The notes: generated from the letters alone by a model not told the origin. Positions 37,270-46,957 are shown, counted from the stretch's first letter. The stretch is DNA of 48,768 bases from a bacterium (GCA_030680695.1 JAUXUT010000149.1:421000-469767); one strand, 5' to 3'. Numbers and translations are program-made.

Positions 37270-37436
37270 ATCAGTCTTTTTCCTTTTGCCTTTTCGGAAT
37301 TCCTTCCACGCAACAAAAAGATTCTCAACCGAAATTATTCGATCATACGTATCATGAAAAATACCCCCCCACTCCTTCCGACAGCTTCGATGTTCCTCTC
37401 GTTCATGCGCTTAGAAATCTATATAAGGAAGTCTAC

Positions 37437-37751
37437 ATGTCGTCGGGCAAAATCCCAAAGCGCGACAAACTCGGGATCTATCGAGAAATAGAAGAAACCA
37501 CACTCGAAACGTTCAAGCTCGTTATAGACGCAGTGTACAAGCCTCGTCATTTGAAACGACCAATCCTAGAGCAAGCCCGTATACGAATAGAGCTTGTTAA
37601 ACAACTGGTGCGGACAGCTCACGAAATCAAGTCTCTCGAAGAAAGAAATTACCTCCGATTCGCAGAAATACTTCAGGAAATCTCAAAAATGGCGAATGGC
37701 TGGATCAAATACCTCGATACGCAAAATCCTCCTGTTCAAGGGAGGATGTGA
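37437..37751 (+). CDS. avd: DGR accessory variability determinant (Avd)-like four-helix-bundle protein
   Basis: SSGKIPKRDKLGIYREIEETTLETFKLVIDAVYKP...EMANGWIKYL-type pattern. In-frame coding similarity continues upstream of the ATG (DVPLVHALRNLYKEVY) to the C7 tract at 37364-37370. Confidence 0.85.
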   Translation: MSSGKIPKRDKLGIYREIEETTLETFKLVIDAVYKPRHLKRPILEQARIRIELVKQLVRTAHEIKSLEERNYLRFAEILQEISKMANGWIKYLDTQNPPVQGRM

Positions 37752-37759
37752 TGCGAGAG

Positions 37760-37876
37760 ACTTCTCGACGAGCCCCAATGTTACCATTCCGATTCTGCGG
37801 ATTGCACCTGTTCACGTTCACGTTGCCGTCGTCGTTGCGGTTCACGTTCGGCACGTCACCATCGGAATACCGGGAA
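37760..37876 (-). repeat. DGR template repeat (TR)
   Basis: Core 37764-37876 aligns without gaps to 38120-38232 (offset 356): 97/113 identical, all 16 differences at TR adenines in the minus-strand sense. A 17th, at 37763, is also at an A. Confidence 0.97.
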
Positions 37877-38031
37877 TCATCGTCTGCTTTCATCCGTCCA
37901 TATCACCGAGGGTCTTTTACAAAATCCTCTGTGTTAGTTCCCCGAACGAGGCGTAGTATAGAGAAAGCAGGCAGTTTCTTTGTGGCAAATCGCTGTCAGA
38001 AAATTTTCCGATCGATTTAACAGCCATGATT

Positions 38032-38058
38032 ATTATACAAAAGAAAAGAGCGTTTCAA
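38032..38058 (-). promoter_or_regulatory. Candidate TR/RT promoter overlapping the post-VR hairpin
   Basis: Minus strand TTGAAA (38053-38058) - 15 nt - TATAAT (38032-38037). Confidence 0.45.
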
Positions 38059-38081
38059 ACTCGGAAGTTTGAAACGCTCTT
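38046..38081 (-). terminator. 16-bp perfect hairpin with 4-nt loop downstream of target gene (terminator and/or DGR target-site hairpin)
   Basis: AAGAGCGTTTCAAACT-CGGA-AGTTTGAAACGCTCTT, followed on the minus strand by TTCTTTT; 28 nt after the target stop codon. Confidence 0.85.
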
Positions 38082-38108
38082 GAAGGGAACAAGTTTTGAG
38101 GAACGAGA

Positions 38109-38828
38109 TTACCGAACTACTCGACGAGCCCCAATGTAACCATCCCGACGCTGCGGATAGCACCCGGACACGTGCACGCGGCCGTCGTCGAAGCGGGACA
38201 CGTACGGCACGTCACCATCGGAATACCGGGAAGACGCACATAGCGTATACGTCTTGACGTCTAGGTGTTCGCCGGTCTCGCTCCAATACTTGAAACCATG
38301 GAGGAGGCGTTCGAGCAAACTCTCGGTATCCTCAGGACGTTCGACGTCGAGCGCCGATTTCCCAAGGAGGTCCTTGTCGGCTTCCTGGTCGTCGCGAACC
38401 CAGATCGCGTAGGTCTCTTTGACCTCTCCATGTTCGGATTCCTGCATGACGCTTTCGATGCTGATGTCTTCACCGCACCATTTCCACGAGGAGAAATGTT
38501 TCTTTCCCTTCTCGTAGATCTGGTTAATGGAGACATCTTTGGCGACGACGATGAGGCGGTCAAAGCCCGCGACGTAGTCGGGGATTCTGACCCCATCCAT
38601 GTCGAGGACGATGCCGAAGAACTTCTGGTAGAAGTCCTTCCAGTCCGCGATTTGGACGCCGATGTTCGGCAAGTTATTTTTTTCGGCCTCGGGCATGAGC
38701 GCCTCACGAATAACCTTGCCGAACCCTTTCGGATTCTCGATCCAGCCCTGGGCGACATCTTCCGGCATATCGAGGGCGACTTGCTTGGCAAACAGAGCAA
38801 TGAGCTCTGAGGTTTGACCATTTGTCAT
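38109..38828 (-). CDS. DGR target (variable) protein with C-terminal variable region
   Basis: 239 aa ending RYSDGDVPYVSRFDDGRVHVSGCYPQRRDGYIGARRVVR*, matching the TR reading RYSDGDVPNVNRNDDGNVNVNRCNPQNRNGNIGARREVSR; no evident signal peptide or TM. Confidence 0.93.
   Translation of the reverse strand: MTNGQTSELIALFAKQVALDMPEDVAQGWIENPKGFGKVIREALMPEAEKNNLPNIGVQIADWKDFYQKFFGIVLDMDGVRIPDYVAGFDRLIVVAKDVSINQIYEKGKKHFSSWKWCGEDISIESVMQESEHGEVKETYAIWVRDDQEADKDLLGKSALDVERPEDTESLLERLLHGFKYWSETGEHLDVKTYTLCASSRYSDGDVPYVSRFDDGRVHVSGCYPQRRDGYIGARRVVR
38120..38232 (-). repeat. DGR variable repeat (VR)
   Basis: Last part of the target gene; 16 adenine-only differences to TR in 11 codons, all nonsynonymous. 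Confidence 0.97.
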
Positions 38829-38888
38829 GTGTAAGAACGCATTCGATCGCGGACCATATCATCCCAATACGGGTGAGTGATGGCGTAC

Positions 38889-38955
38889 AATCAGATGCGA
38901 ATTTTGGACGATTCTGTGAAAACCGTGTAAAACAGGCCAAAATTCGCATCTGATT
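38889..38955. repeat. 19-bp perfect inverted repeat with 29-nt loop in the target-gene leader
   Basis: AATCAGATGCGAATTTTGG (38889-38907) / CCAAAATTCGCATCTGATT (38937-38955). Confidence 0.93.
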
Positions 38956-38987
38956 AGCAGATATCTCAAAGTGCTATACCTCTTGTA

Positions 38988-39016
38988 ATTATACACCCTA
39001 CGGTGTTATTTGTCAA
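38988..39016 (-). promoter_or_regulatory. Consensus sigma70 promoter of the DGR target gene
   Basis: Minus strand TTGACA (39011-39016) - 17 nt - TATAAT (38988-38993). Confidence 0.85.
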
Positions 39017-39053
39017 TAGCCACCAAACCGGCCGAGTATGGCCATAAAAACCC

Positions 39054-40028
39054 CTATTCCAGCGCGCGAAGCGTCTTCACAAGACCGTCTTTAAACGCCT
39101 TCACCTGCGCGTCGTCGATGACCGAAACGTACATGACGTCCGGATTGAGCTTCTTGGCTTCCTTCACTCGCTTGTCCAAAGTTTCCTTGTCGACGAGATC
39201 GGTCTTGGTGAGGATTATGATTTCGCGCTTTTCGGCGAGCTCAGGGGAATACGCCTCGAGCTCTTTCCTGATGGCCGCGTGGGCGGCGGCGATGTCTTCG
39301 TGTTCAAGAGAGATGCAGTGCAGAATCATCTTGGTTCGCGAAATGTGGCGCAAGAACTTGTCGCCGAGGCCCTTTCCATCCGATGCACCTTCGATAAGTC
39401 CCGGAATGTCAGCGAGAATAAAACCGTACAAATCACCGAGGGCTGGTTCAAGGGTGGTGAACTGATATGCGGCCACTTTCGATTTCGCATTGGTGAGAGC
39501 GTTCAACAGAGACGATTTTCCAGCGTTCGGGAATCCCGCAAATCCGGCATCAACGACGAGCTTTAGGATGATATGAAAATCTGCTTCCTCGCCCTGGCGA
39601 CCGTCGGTCGTCTGTTCTGGTCGCTGGTTAGTCGAAGCCTTGAAATGTTCGTTTCCAAGACCATATCGTCCACCTTTTAAGACGAGTACCCGCTCGCCTT
39701 CCTTGAGAAGTTCGAAAGATTGTTCGGTATCTTTGTTGTACACGACCGATCCCACTGGCAATTTAAGTATAAGGTCTTCACCAGCACGACCTTCCATGCC
39801 TTTTTTGTCGCCACTCTTTCCGTCCTCAGCTTCAAAAAGTTTTATGTTGCGATAGCTCGCCAAAATACCGATGTCGCGAACCGCCTCGAAATATACGTCG
39901 CCTCCACGGCCGCCGTTTCCGCCTGCAGGTCCCATGAACTCCTTACCCTTCTCATGCAACCAGCGCACAACGCCAGAGCCGCCCTTGCCTGCCCTTACAT
40001 GAAATGCTGCTTCGTCTACAAATGCCAT
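39054..40028 (-). CDS. obg: GTPase Obg/CgtA
   Basis: FVDEAAFHVRAGKGGSGVVRWLHEKGKEFMGPAGGNGGRGGDVYF, GFPNAGKSSLLNALTNAKSKVAAYQFTTLEP. Confidence 0.96.
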   Translation of the reverse strand: MAFVDEAAFHVRAGKGGSGVVRWLHEKGKEFMGPAGGNGGRGGDVYFEAVRDIGILASYRNIKLFEAEDGKSGDKKGMEGRAGEDLILKLPVGSVVYNKDTEQSFELLKEGERVLVLKGGRYGLGNEHFKASTNQRPEQTTDGRQGEEADFHIILKLVVDAGFAGFPNAGKSSLLNALTNAKSKVAAYQFTTLEPALGDLYGFILADIPGLIEGASDGKGLGDKFLRHISRTKMILHCISLEHEDIAAAHAAIRKELEAYSPELAEKREIIILTKTDLVDKETLDKRVKEAKKLNPDVMYVSVIDDAQVKAFKDGLVKTLRALE

Positions 40029-40067
40029 AGTTGGTTTACATTAGCCGAAAACTGGCTAAATTGCTAC

Positions 40068-40958
40068 CTATTCGCCAAGCGCCTTCTTTGCGAGGGCGAG
40101 CGCACCCTCTTTTGTCTTGGTGACGGCCACGAATCTGCCGTTATGACAAAAAGTTGCGCCAGGCACACCGGACACTGTTTCAAGTTCCTCACCACGCAAG
40201 CCAGCCCATTCTGCTGGGAACGAAATGCGTGTTTCGAAACTTGTTTTGCTCACGGGGACGGCCTTCACATTCCACACACCAGTTTCTGTCGGCCGAATGA
40301 CGAATCGAGGCTCGGGATGCGAAATCAAAACGCTTCTCCACGGATATGGGCCATCGAGGACGATGATGCGTTTGTCTTCCGTCTTCTGATATATCTCTTC
40401 CGTTATCTTCTTGCCCATAACCTGCGCCTGAACTTTCAGGATCTCTCCTTCAAGCATGGCGACTGCGTACGACAAAGCGACGCGAAAACCACGATCAAAA
40501 TCCTGCTCCTCGTTCCAAACTGGGTTCCACGAGAAAAGAAAGTCTGAAAACGAATACACGGGCACAGGGCTGGTCGAACCTTTGGCGAGGTCTACGCCGT
40601 TATCCATCGCGTCGGCAAAGGCAACTACGCTTTTATCGATATCATCCGCCGCATCCTTTGATCCGGTCAAATCTTCACCGTATTCTTTCCACACCAAACC
40701 AAATGATGCGTACGGTATGCCGTTTTCGCGCGCTCCTGCCCCACCTTTCTGGTGATGATCGAAACGCTGGCGCAACGGGTCATGGATGTCTCCCACATCA
40801 ACAACATAGTCTGCCTTTTCTATAATCTTCGGGTCGCGTGTACGAACCAGACGATACTTGCCTTTGAGGATTATGTGCAACACTGCCACGGCGCACACAT
40901 CGTCGGGATGGAAATGATTGTCGTGCGTTACGACAAGTGGTCGGCGAGAAAAAATCAT
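40068..40958 (-). CDS. MYG1 family protein (UPF0160)
   Basis: THDNHFHPDDVCAVAVL, YVVDVGDIHDPLRQRFDHHQKGG, GVWNVKAVPV. Confidence 0.9.
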   Translation of the reverse strand: MIFSRRPLVVTHDNHFHPDDVCAVAVLHIILKGKYRLVRTRDPKIIEKADYVVDVGDIHDPLRQRFDHHQKGGAGARENGIPYASFGLVWKEYGEDLTGSKDAADDIDKSVVAFADAMDNGVDLAKGSTSPVPVYSFSDFLFSWNPVWNEEQDFDRGFRVALSYAVAMLEGEILKVQAQVMGKKITEEIYQKTEDKRIIVLDGPYPWRSVLISHPEPRFVIRPTETGVWNVKAVPVSKTSFETRISFPAEWAGLRGEELETVSGVPGATFCHNGRFVAVTKTKEGALALAKKALGE

Positions 40959-40967
40959 CGAGGTTTA

Positions 40968-41297
40968 TTAGATTTTTGAAGCAAGCCAGTTGGCTACCGA
41001 AACAATCAATGCGCCGAGTACCGCGGCAAAGAAACCGCTGACCGAGAACCCTTCGACGAAAGTTCCGATGAACCAAAGAATGAGACCATTAACGACAAGA
41101 CCAAAGAGGCCCAAGGTGAGTATGTTCACCGGCAAAGTTATCAAGCTGATGAACGGCCTCACGACAAGATTTATAAGGCCGAGTATAATAGCGACAATGA
41201 GTGCTGGATAAAATCCGGCGACAACGATTCCGGATATGATGTATGGCAGTGCCATGATGGCCAGAACGACGATGAGAAGCCTTATGATGAATTTCAT
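40968..41297 (-). CDS. Phage holin family IV-like four-TM membrane protein
   Basis: LINLVVRPFISLITLPVNILTLGLFGLVVNGLILW. Confidence 0.85.
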   Translation of the reverse strand: MKFIIRLLIVVLAIMALPYIISGIVVAGFYPALIVAIILGLINLVVRPFISLITLPVNILTLGLFGLVVNGLILWFIGTFVEGFSVSGFFAAVLGALIVSVANWLASKI

Positions 41298-41314
41298 ACA
41301 GAGATTATATATAA

Positions 41315-42667
<1,353 letters not shown>

Positions 42668-42696
42668 TCAGGACACCATAAGTCACAAGGTATGAA

Positions 42697-42724
42697 AAAG
42701 CCACCCTCCATAGGGTGGCTTTGC
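42697..42724. terminator. Bidirectional hairpin terminator between eno and the minus-strand hypothetical gene
   Basis: AAAAAGCCACCCTCCATAGGGTGGCTTT. Confidence 0.8.
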
Positions 42725-42748
42725 TGTAAAATCACTCTCACCGACCAG

Positions 42749-43231
42749 TTACAAGAAGTATTCCTTCGGAAGGGCGAAGCGGAGGATGATATCCTCCATC
42801 TCGGCCCGATCGATGAACACCGCGCAGTAACGGCTCGGGAGCACGGCGCCCGAATCGGTGTAAGCCACTTCCTGACGCTTGGTCTTGAGCTTGAGCTCGT
42901 TGAACAAGAGGACAGGAAGCGCACGAAAGAGGAGAATCTGGCTCTCCCGGATTCCCGGATGACGGCAGTGGGGGCAAACGTCGCCCACATCCGGACGATC
43001 GAAACACGAGCAATGCTGGTCCTGATCGATCTCATTACGGAAGTCCCCGTCAACGATTTGGTCCTCGTTGATGATGGGGCTACCGTGGTGCCCCGTGGGT
43101 TTGATGAGCCGAAGTCGATCGCCGTGGAATTCATCAGAATCTTCATCAACGACGAATCTTTCGCCATCGAATCGTATTCCGGTTTCCCTGGCAACTTCTG
43201 CCCGACAATGAACTGATGATTTAGCCATCAT
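42749..43231 (-). CDS. Hypothetical protein with CxC/CxxC zinc-ribbon-like segment
   Basis: 160 aa; HCSCFDRPDVGDVCPHC; upstream minus-strand TTGCTT-17-TATAAT and AAAGGA Shine-Dalgarno favour this strand. Confidence 0.65.
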   Translation of the reverse strand: MMAKSSVHCRAEVARETGIRFDGERFVVDEDSDEFHGDRLRLIKPTGHHGSPIINEDQIVDGDFRNEIDQDQHCSCFDRPDVGDVCPHCRHPGIRESQILLFRALPVLLFNELKLKTKRQEVAYTDSGAVLPSRYCAVFIDRAEMEDIILRFALPKEYFL

Positions 43232-43332
43232 GGACTGGGGTCCTTTCTAGGTACTTTTTTGAGGTTAACTACCTTAATTCACTATCAATTATATCACTTT
43301 ATTATGTAAAAAGCAAGGGTTATCCCCATCCT

Positions 43333-45909
43333 TTATTTCTTCACCACCCATCCATCCTTCAGGTGTTGATCGAGTTTCTTGAACTTAATTTCTTTTTCTT
43401 CGCCGCCTTTCACGACAATAATTTTCTCGTTGCGGCCAGTCTTATCGCCACCCGCGATTGATGCACCACCTGAACCGTTCCCGCCTGTATGTCCTTGGGC
43501 AAGGATACCCTTGGCGTCAGATTCGACGGTATTGAGCGGTTTCATCTCGACCGCCATACCACCCACGTTTGGCAAAAGGGTTACGATCTGGCCGTTAACA
43601 GAATTCTGCATAGCCCTGAACAACATAAGGCCTTCCCTCTTGTATTCTACGAGCGGATCACGCTGACCGTATGCACGCAAGTTAACCGACGAGCGGAGGT
43701 AATCCATGGCTTCGAGGTGCTCGACCCAAAACATGTCTATGGTCTGCAAAAATAGTGTTCGAATGGCCGAAGCAAAAGCCTGCTCGCCCAATTGTTCGCG
43801 CCTCGATTTGATAGTGCCCATTACCTGCGCATCATTCTCATCAACGATGGCCATAAGTTCGGAAATGACTTCTTCGTCCGTGCCAACGAGCATCTTGCGT
43901 CGCCTCTCGTACACCGACTTGCGGTGGATATTCATGACGTCATCGAACTCGAGCACGTGTTTACGGGAGTCGAAGTTGAAACCTTCAATCCTCGTCTGAG
44001 CAGTTTCAAGAGAACGTGTTATCAATCCATTTACGATTGGTTCATCCTCGGCAATTCCGAAACGGCCCATCATATTCTTGATCATATCGGTTGCGAAAAC
44101 GCGCATGAGGCTGTCCTCGAGCGACACAAAGAATTGCGTCGCACCGGCGTCACCTTGGCGTCCAGATCGTCCGCGCAATTGGTTGTCGATGCGACGGGCT
44201 TCATGGCGTTCTGTGCCCAGAACAAACAAACCTCCGGCGGCCTTCACCTTCTCGCCTTCCTCCTGAACTCGGGCATGGTCTTCAGGAGAAGTCGGCACAC
44301 CGCCCAATTTTATGTCGACACCTCGTCCGGCCATGTTTGTTGCAATCGTCACTGCACCAAACCTTCCTGCCTGGGCAGTGATCTCGCCTTCCCGTTCGTG
44401 GTTTTTGGCGTTCAAAGTCTCGTGCTTTACGCCTTCTCTACGAAGGTACTCGGAAAGAAGTTCGTTCTTCTCGATCGATACGGTTCCGATCAGCACTGGC
44501 TGACCTTTCTGATTCAACTCCTTTACCTTGCGGGCAATGGCCTTGAACTTCCCTGTCTCGGTCTGGAATATGTTGTCGTTGTGATCTATTCGCGCAATCG
44601 GTCTATTGGTAGGCACCGCGATAGTATTGAGACCATACACTTTGAAAAATTCCTCGCGCGAAGTAAGCGCCGTTCCGGTCATACCGGCGAGCTTCTTGTA
44701 TAACCTGAAGAAATTCTGGTACGTGATCGATGCGTAGGTGCGAGATTCTTTTTGAATAACGACTCCTTCTTTGGCCTCAATCGCCTGATGTAGACCTTCG
44801 GACCAGCGGCGGCCAGGCTGCATTCGTCCTGTGAACTCGTCGACAATTACAATTTCATCACCACGGACAACATATTCCTTGTCTTTATTAAAAAGCGCTT
44901 TGGCGCGCACGGCTGTTTCGAGATGATGGACGTATTTCACACCACGGTCGGTGTAAATATTGTCGATACCAAGGAGTTTCTCGGCCTTGGTAATACCTGC
45001 ATCGGTCAAAAGTATAGCCTTCCTCTTTTCATCGACGGTATAATCATCTTCCTTAACCATATTGGTCGCGATTTTGGCGAACATGCGGTACAGGTCCTCT
45101 GATTCGGATGTGGCGGCCGAAATAATGAGCGGGGTCCTGGCCTCATCGATAAGGATGGAGTCAACTTCGTCCACAATGGCGTAGTTCCATTCACGCTGAC
45201 GCAGGGCGTTAGGTGAATATTCAAGATTGTCACGTAGATAATCAAAGCCGAATTCCTGATTCGTTCCGTAAGTTATGTCTGCCCTGTACGCCTCGATGCG
45301 TGTGCACGGTTTGAGAAAGTCATAGGCCACTTTGAATGACCCTGTCTCGTCGCGTTTTTCATCAGCGGCTGCTTCGTCCTTTGGCTCAGCATAATGCTTG
45401 GCATCGTAAAGATATGATGCCTCGTGGTTAATGATGCCCGTCGAAATGCCGAGGAAATCATAAATCTGTCCCATCCAAGCTGCATCGCGACGCGACAGGT
45501 AATCGTTAACCGTGATGACATGCACACCCTTTCCTGTGAGTGCGTTGAGATACGCAGGGAGAGTCGCAACCAAAGTCTTGCCTTCTCCAGTGCGCATCTC
45601 GGCGATGCCAGATTGATTTAATATTGCTCCACCAATCATCTGTACATCAAAGTGCCTCTGCCCAAGAGTTCGCCTGGCGGCCTCGCGCACTACAGCGAAA
45701 GCTTCAGAAAGGATTTCGTCGAGAGTCTCTGCTTTGCCGTTCTTACCAGAGAGGCGATCCTTGAATTCCTGTGTTTTACCCCGCAACGCTTCATTCGAAA
45801 GAGCACTAATCGCAGGTTCAAAGGCGTTTATAACAGGCACAAGGGCCTGAAAAGGTTTAAGATCTCGGGAATTCTGGTCACCGAACAGCTTGCTGAATAT
45901 AGATGCCAT
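43333..45909 (-). CDS. secA: Preprotein translocase subunit SecA
   Basis: AEMRTGEGKTLVATLPAYLNAL, VHVITVNDYLSRRDAAWM, YGTNQEFGFDYLRDN, GRSGRQGDAG; start refined to 45909. Confidence 0.97.
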   Translation of the reverse strand: MASIFSKLFGDQNSRDLKPFQALVPVINAFEPAISALSNEALRGKTQEFKDRLSGKNGKAETLDEILSEAFAVVREAARRTLGQRHFDVQMIGGAILNQSGIAEMRTGEGKTLVATLPAYLNALTGKGVHVITVNDYLSRRDAAWMGQIYDFLGISTGIINHEASYLYDAKHYAEPKDEAAADEKRDETGSFKVAYDFLKPCTRIEAYRADITYGTNQEFGFDYLRDNLEYSPNALRQREWNYAIVDEVDSILIDEARTPLIISAATSESEDLYRMFAKIATNMVKEDDYTVDEKRKAILLTDAGITKAEKLLGIDNIYTDRGVKYVHHLETAVRAKALFNKDKEYVVRGDEIVIVDEFTGRMQPGRRWSEGLHQAIEAKEGVVIQKESRTYASITYQNFFRLYKKLAGMTGTALTSREEFFKVYGLNTIAVPTNRPIARIDHNDNIFQTETGKFKAIARKVKELNQKGQPVLIGTVSIEKNELLSEYLRREGVKHETLNAKNHEREGEITAQAGRFGAVTIATNMAGRGVDIKLGGVPTSPEDHARVQEEGEKVKAAGGLFVLGTERHEARRIDNQLRGRSGRQGDAGATQFFVSLEDSLMRVFATDMIKNMMGRFGIAEDEPIVNGLITRSLETAQTRIEGFNFDSRKHVLEFDDVMNIHRKSVYERRRKMLVGTDEEVISELMAIVDENDAQVMGTIKSRREQLGEQAFASAIRTLFLQTIDMFWVEHLEAMDYLRSSVNLRAYGQRDPLVEYKREGLMLFRAMQNSVNGQIVTLLPNVGGMAVEMKPLNTVESDAKGILAQGHTGGNGSGGASIAGGDKTGRNEKIIVVKGGEEKEIKFKKLDQHLKDGWVVKK

Positions 45910-45920
45910 AGACGGCCATT

Positions 45921-46949
45921 CTAACACGAAAGGCTTTTGACTTCTCGTTCTATATCTATGCCTGTTTTCTCCTTTACGGCGCGCTCTATGGCCGTGGCGA
46001 AGGCTTCGACTTCACTCGCGGTAGCGCCCGATTCTGCATATAAAACAAGTGGCTGATTCTTGTATAAACTAACCTTCCCTATCTTGTGGCCCTTAAGTCC
46101 GCAGACGTGATCAAGAATCCAGGCAAGCGGAATTTTCACCAAACCCTCCGGCGCCGGAAATGATGGAACGAGCGGATACGCCACTTTGAGCTTTTCATAT
46201 ACATCAATTGATATAATCTGGTTTTTCCAAAAAGATCCCGCTGTTCCAAATTGTGAAAGGTCTGGAAACTTGCCAGAACGAATCTTTACGACCGCGTCGC
46301 GAATCTGAACAATGGACGGCTTTTCTTCGTTTGTGAAATATTCCTTGATGTCTTTGTACGAGAGATTTGGTCGAGGCAAGCGAGATACACGAAACTCAAC
46401 ATGTGTTATGAAAAAATTCTTTCCTTCTACAGTCTTGAAAAAACTTTCTCGATACGAAAATCCACATTCAGTGTTTGAAAATGTTCGTTGCTCGCCTGTG
46501 CGAATATCGACGGTTCGTACAGATTCAATGGCATCTTTGACTTCAATACCGTACGCGCCAATGTTTTGCACTGGCGCCGCACCGACCGTTCCTGGTATGG
46601 CGGATAGGTTTTCAATCCCCCAATAGCCATTGTTGATGCAGTATTCCACAAACCCGTCCCATGATTCTCCTGCACCAACATCAATAAAAACTAAATTTTC
46701 TTGCTCGCGAACTTCTACCCCCTTAATCTCGTTCTTAATAACAAGGCCTTCAAAACCAGAGTCGGCAACGAGTAAGTTCGAACCGCCACCCAAAATAAAA
46801 ACTGGCGCTGATTGCGCGTGAGCAAACGTGATTGCATCAGCAAGCTCATTTTCTGATGACACGCGTGCGAAATATCGAGCATTCCCACCAATGCGGAATG
46901 TTGTGTGTGCCGCAAGCGGCTCGTTCTCACGGATATCCAATGCTTCCAT
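45921..46949 (-). CDS. murB: UDP-N-acetylmuramate dehydrogenase
   Basis: NEPLAAHTTFRIGGNARYF, VFILGGGSNLLVADSGFEG, IPGTVGAAPVQNIGAYG, CGFSYRESFFK. Confidence 0.95.
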   Translation of the reverse strand: MEALDIRENEPLAAHTTFRIGGNARYFARVSSENELADAITFAHAQSAPVFILGGGSNLLVADSGFEGLVIKNEIKGVEVREQENLVFIDVGAGESWDGFVEYCINNGYWGIENLSAIPGTVGAAPVQNIGAYGIEVKDAIESVRTVDIRTGEQRTFSNTECGFSYRESFFKTVEGKNFFITHVEFRVSRLPRPNLSYKDIKEYFTNEEKPSIVQIRDAVVKIRSGKFPDLSQFGTAGSFWKNQIISIDVYEKLKVAYPLVPSFPAPEGLVKIPLAWILDHVCGLKGHKIGKVSLYKNQPLVLYAESGATASEVEAFATAIERAVKEKTGIDIEREVKSLSC

Positions 46950-46957
46950 AAGCCGGA

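Noticed and set aside
38261-38821. 186-aa (-) and 181-aa (+) ORFs inside the target gene
   Set aside because: Alternative frames of the DGR target; only the 38109-38828 frame matches the TR reading and ends correctly after VR.
42692-43216. 174-aa plus-strand ORF after eno
   Set aside because: Starts inside the eno terminator hairpin; promoter and Shine-Dalgarno evidence favour the minus-strand gene.
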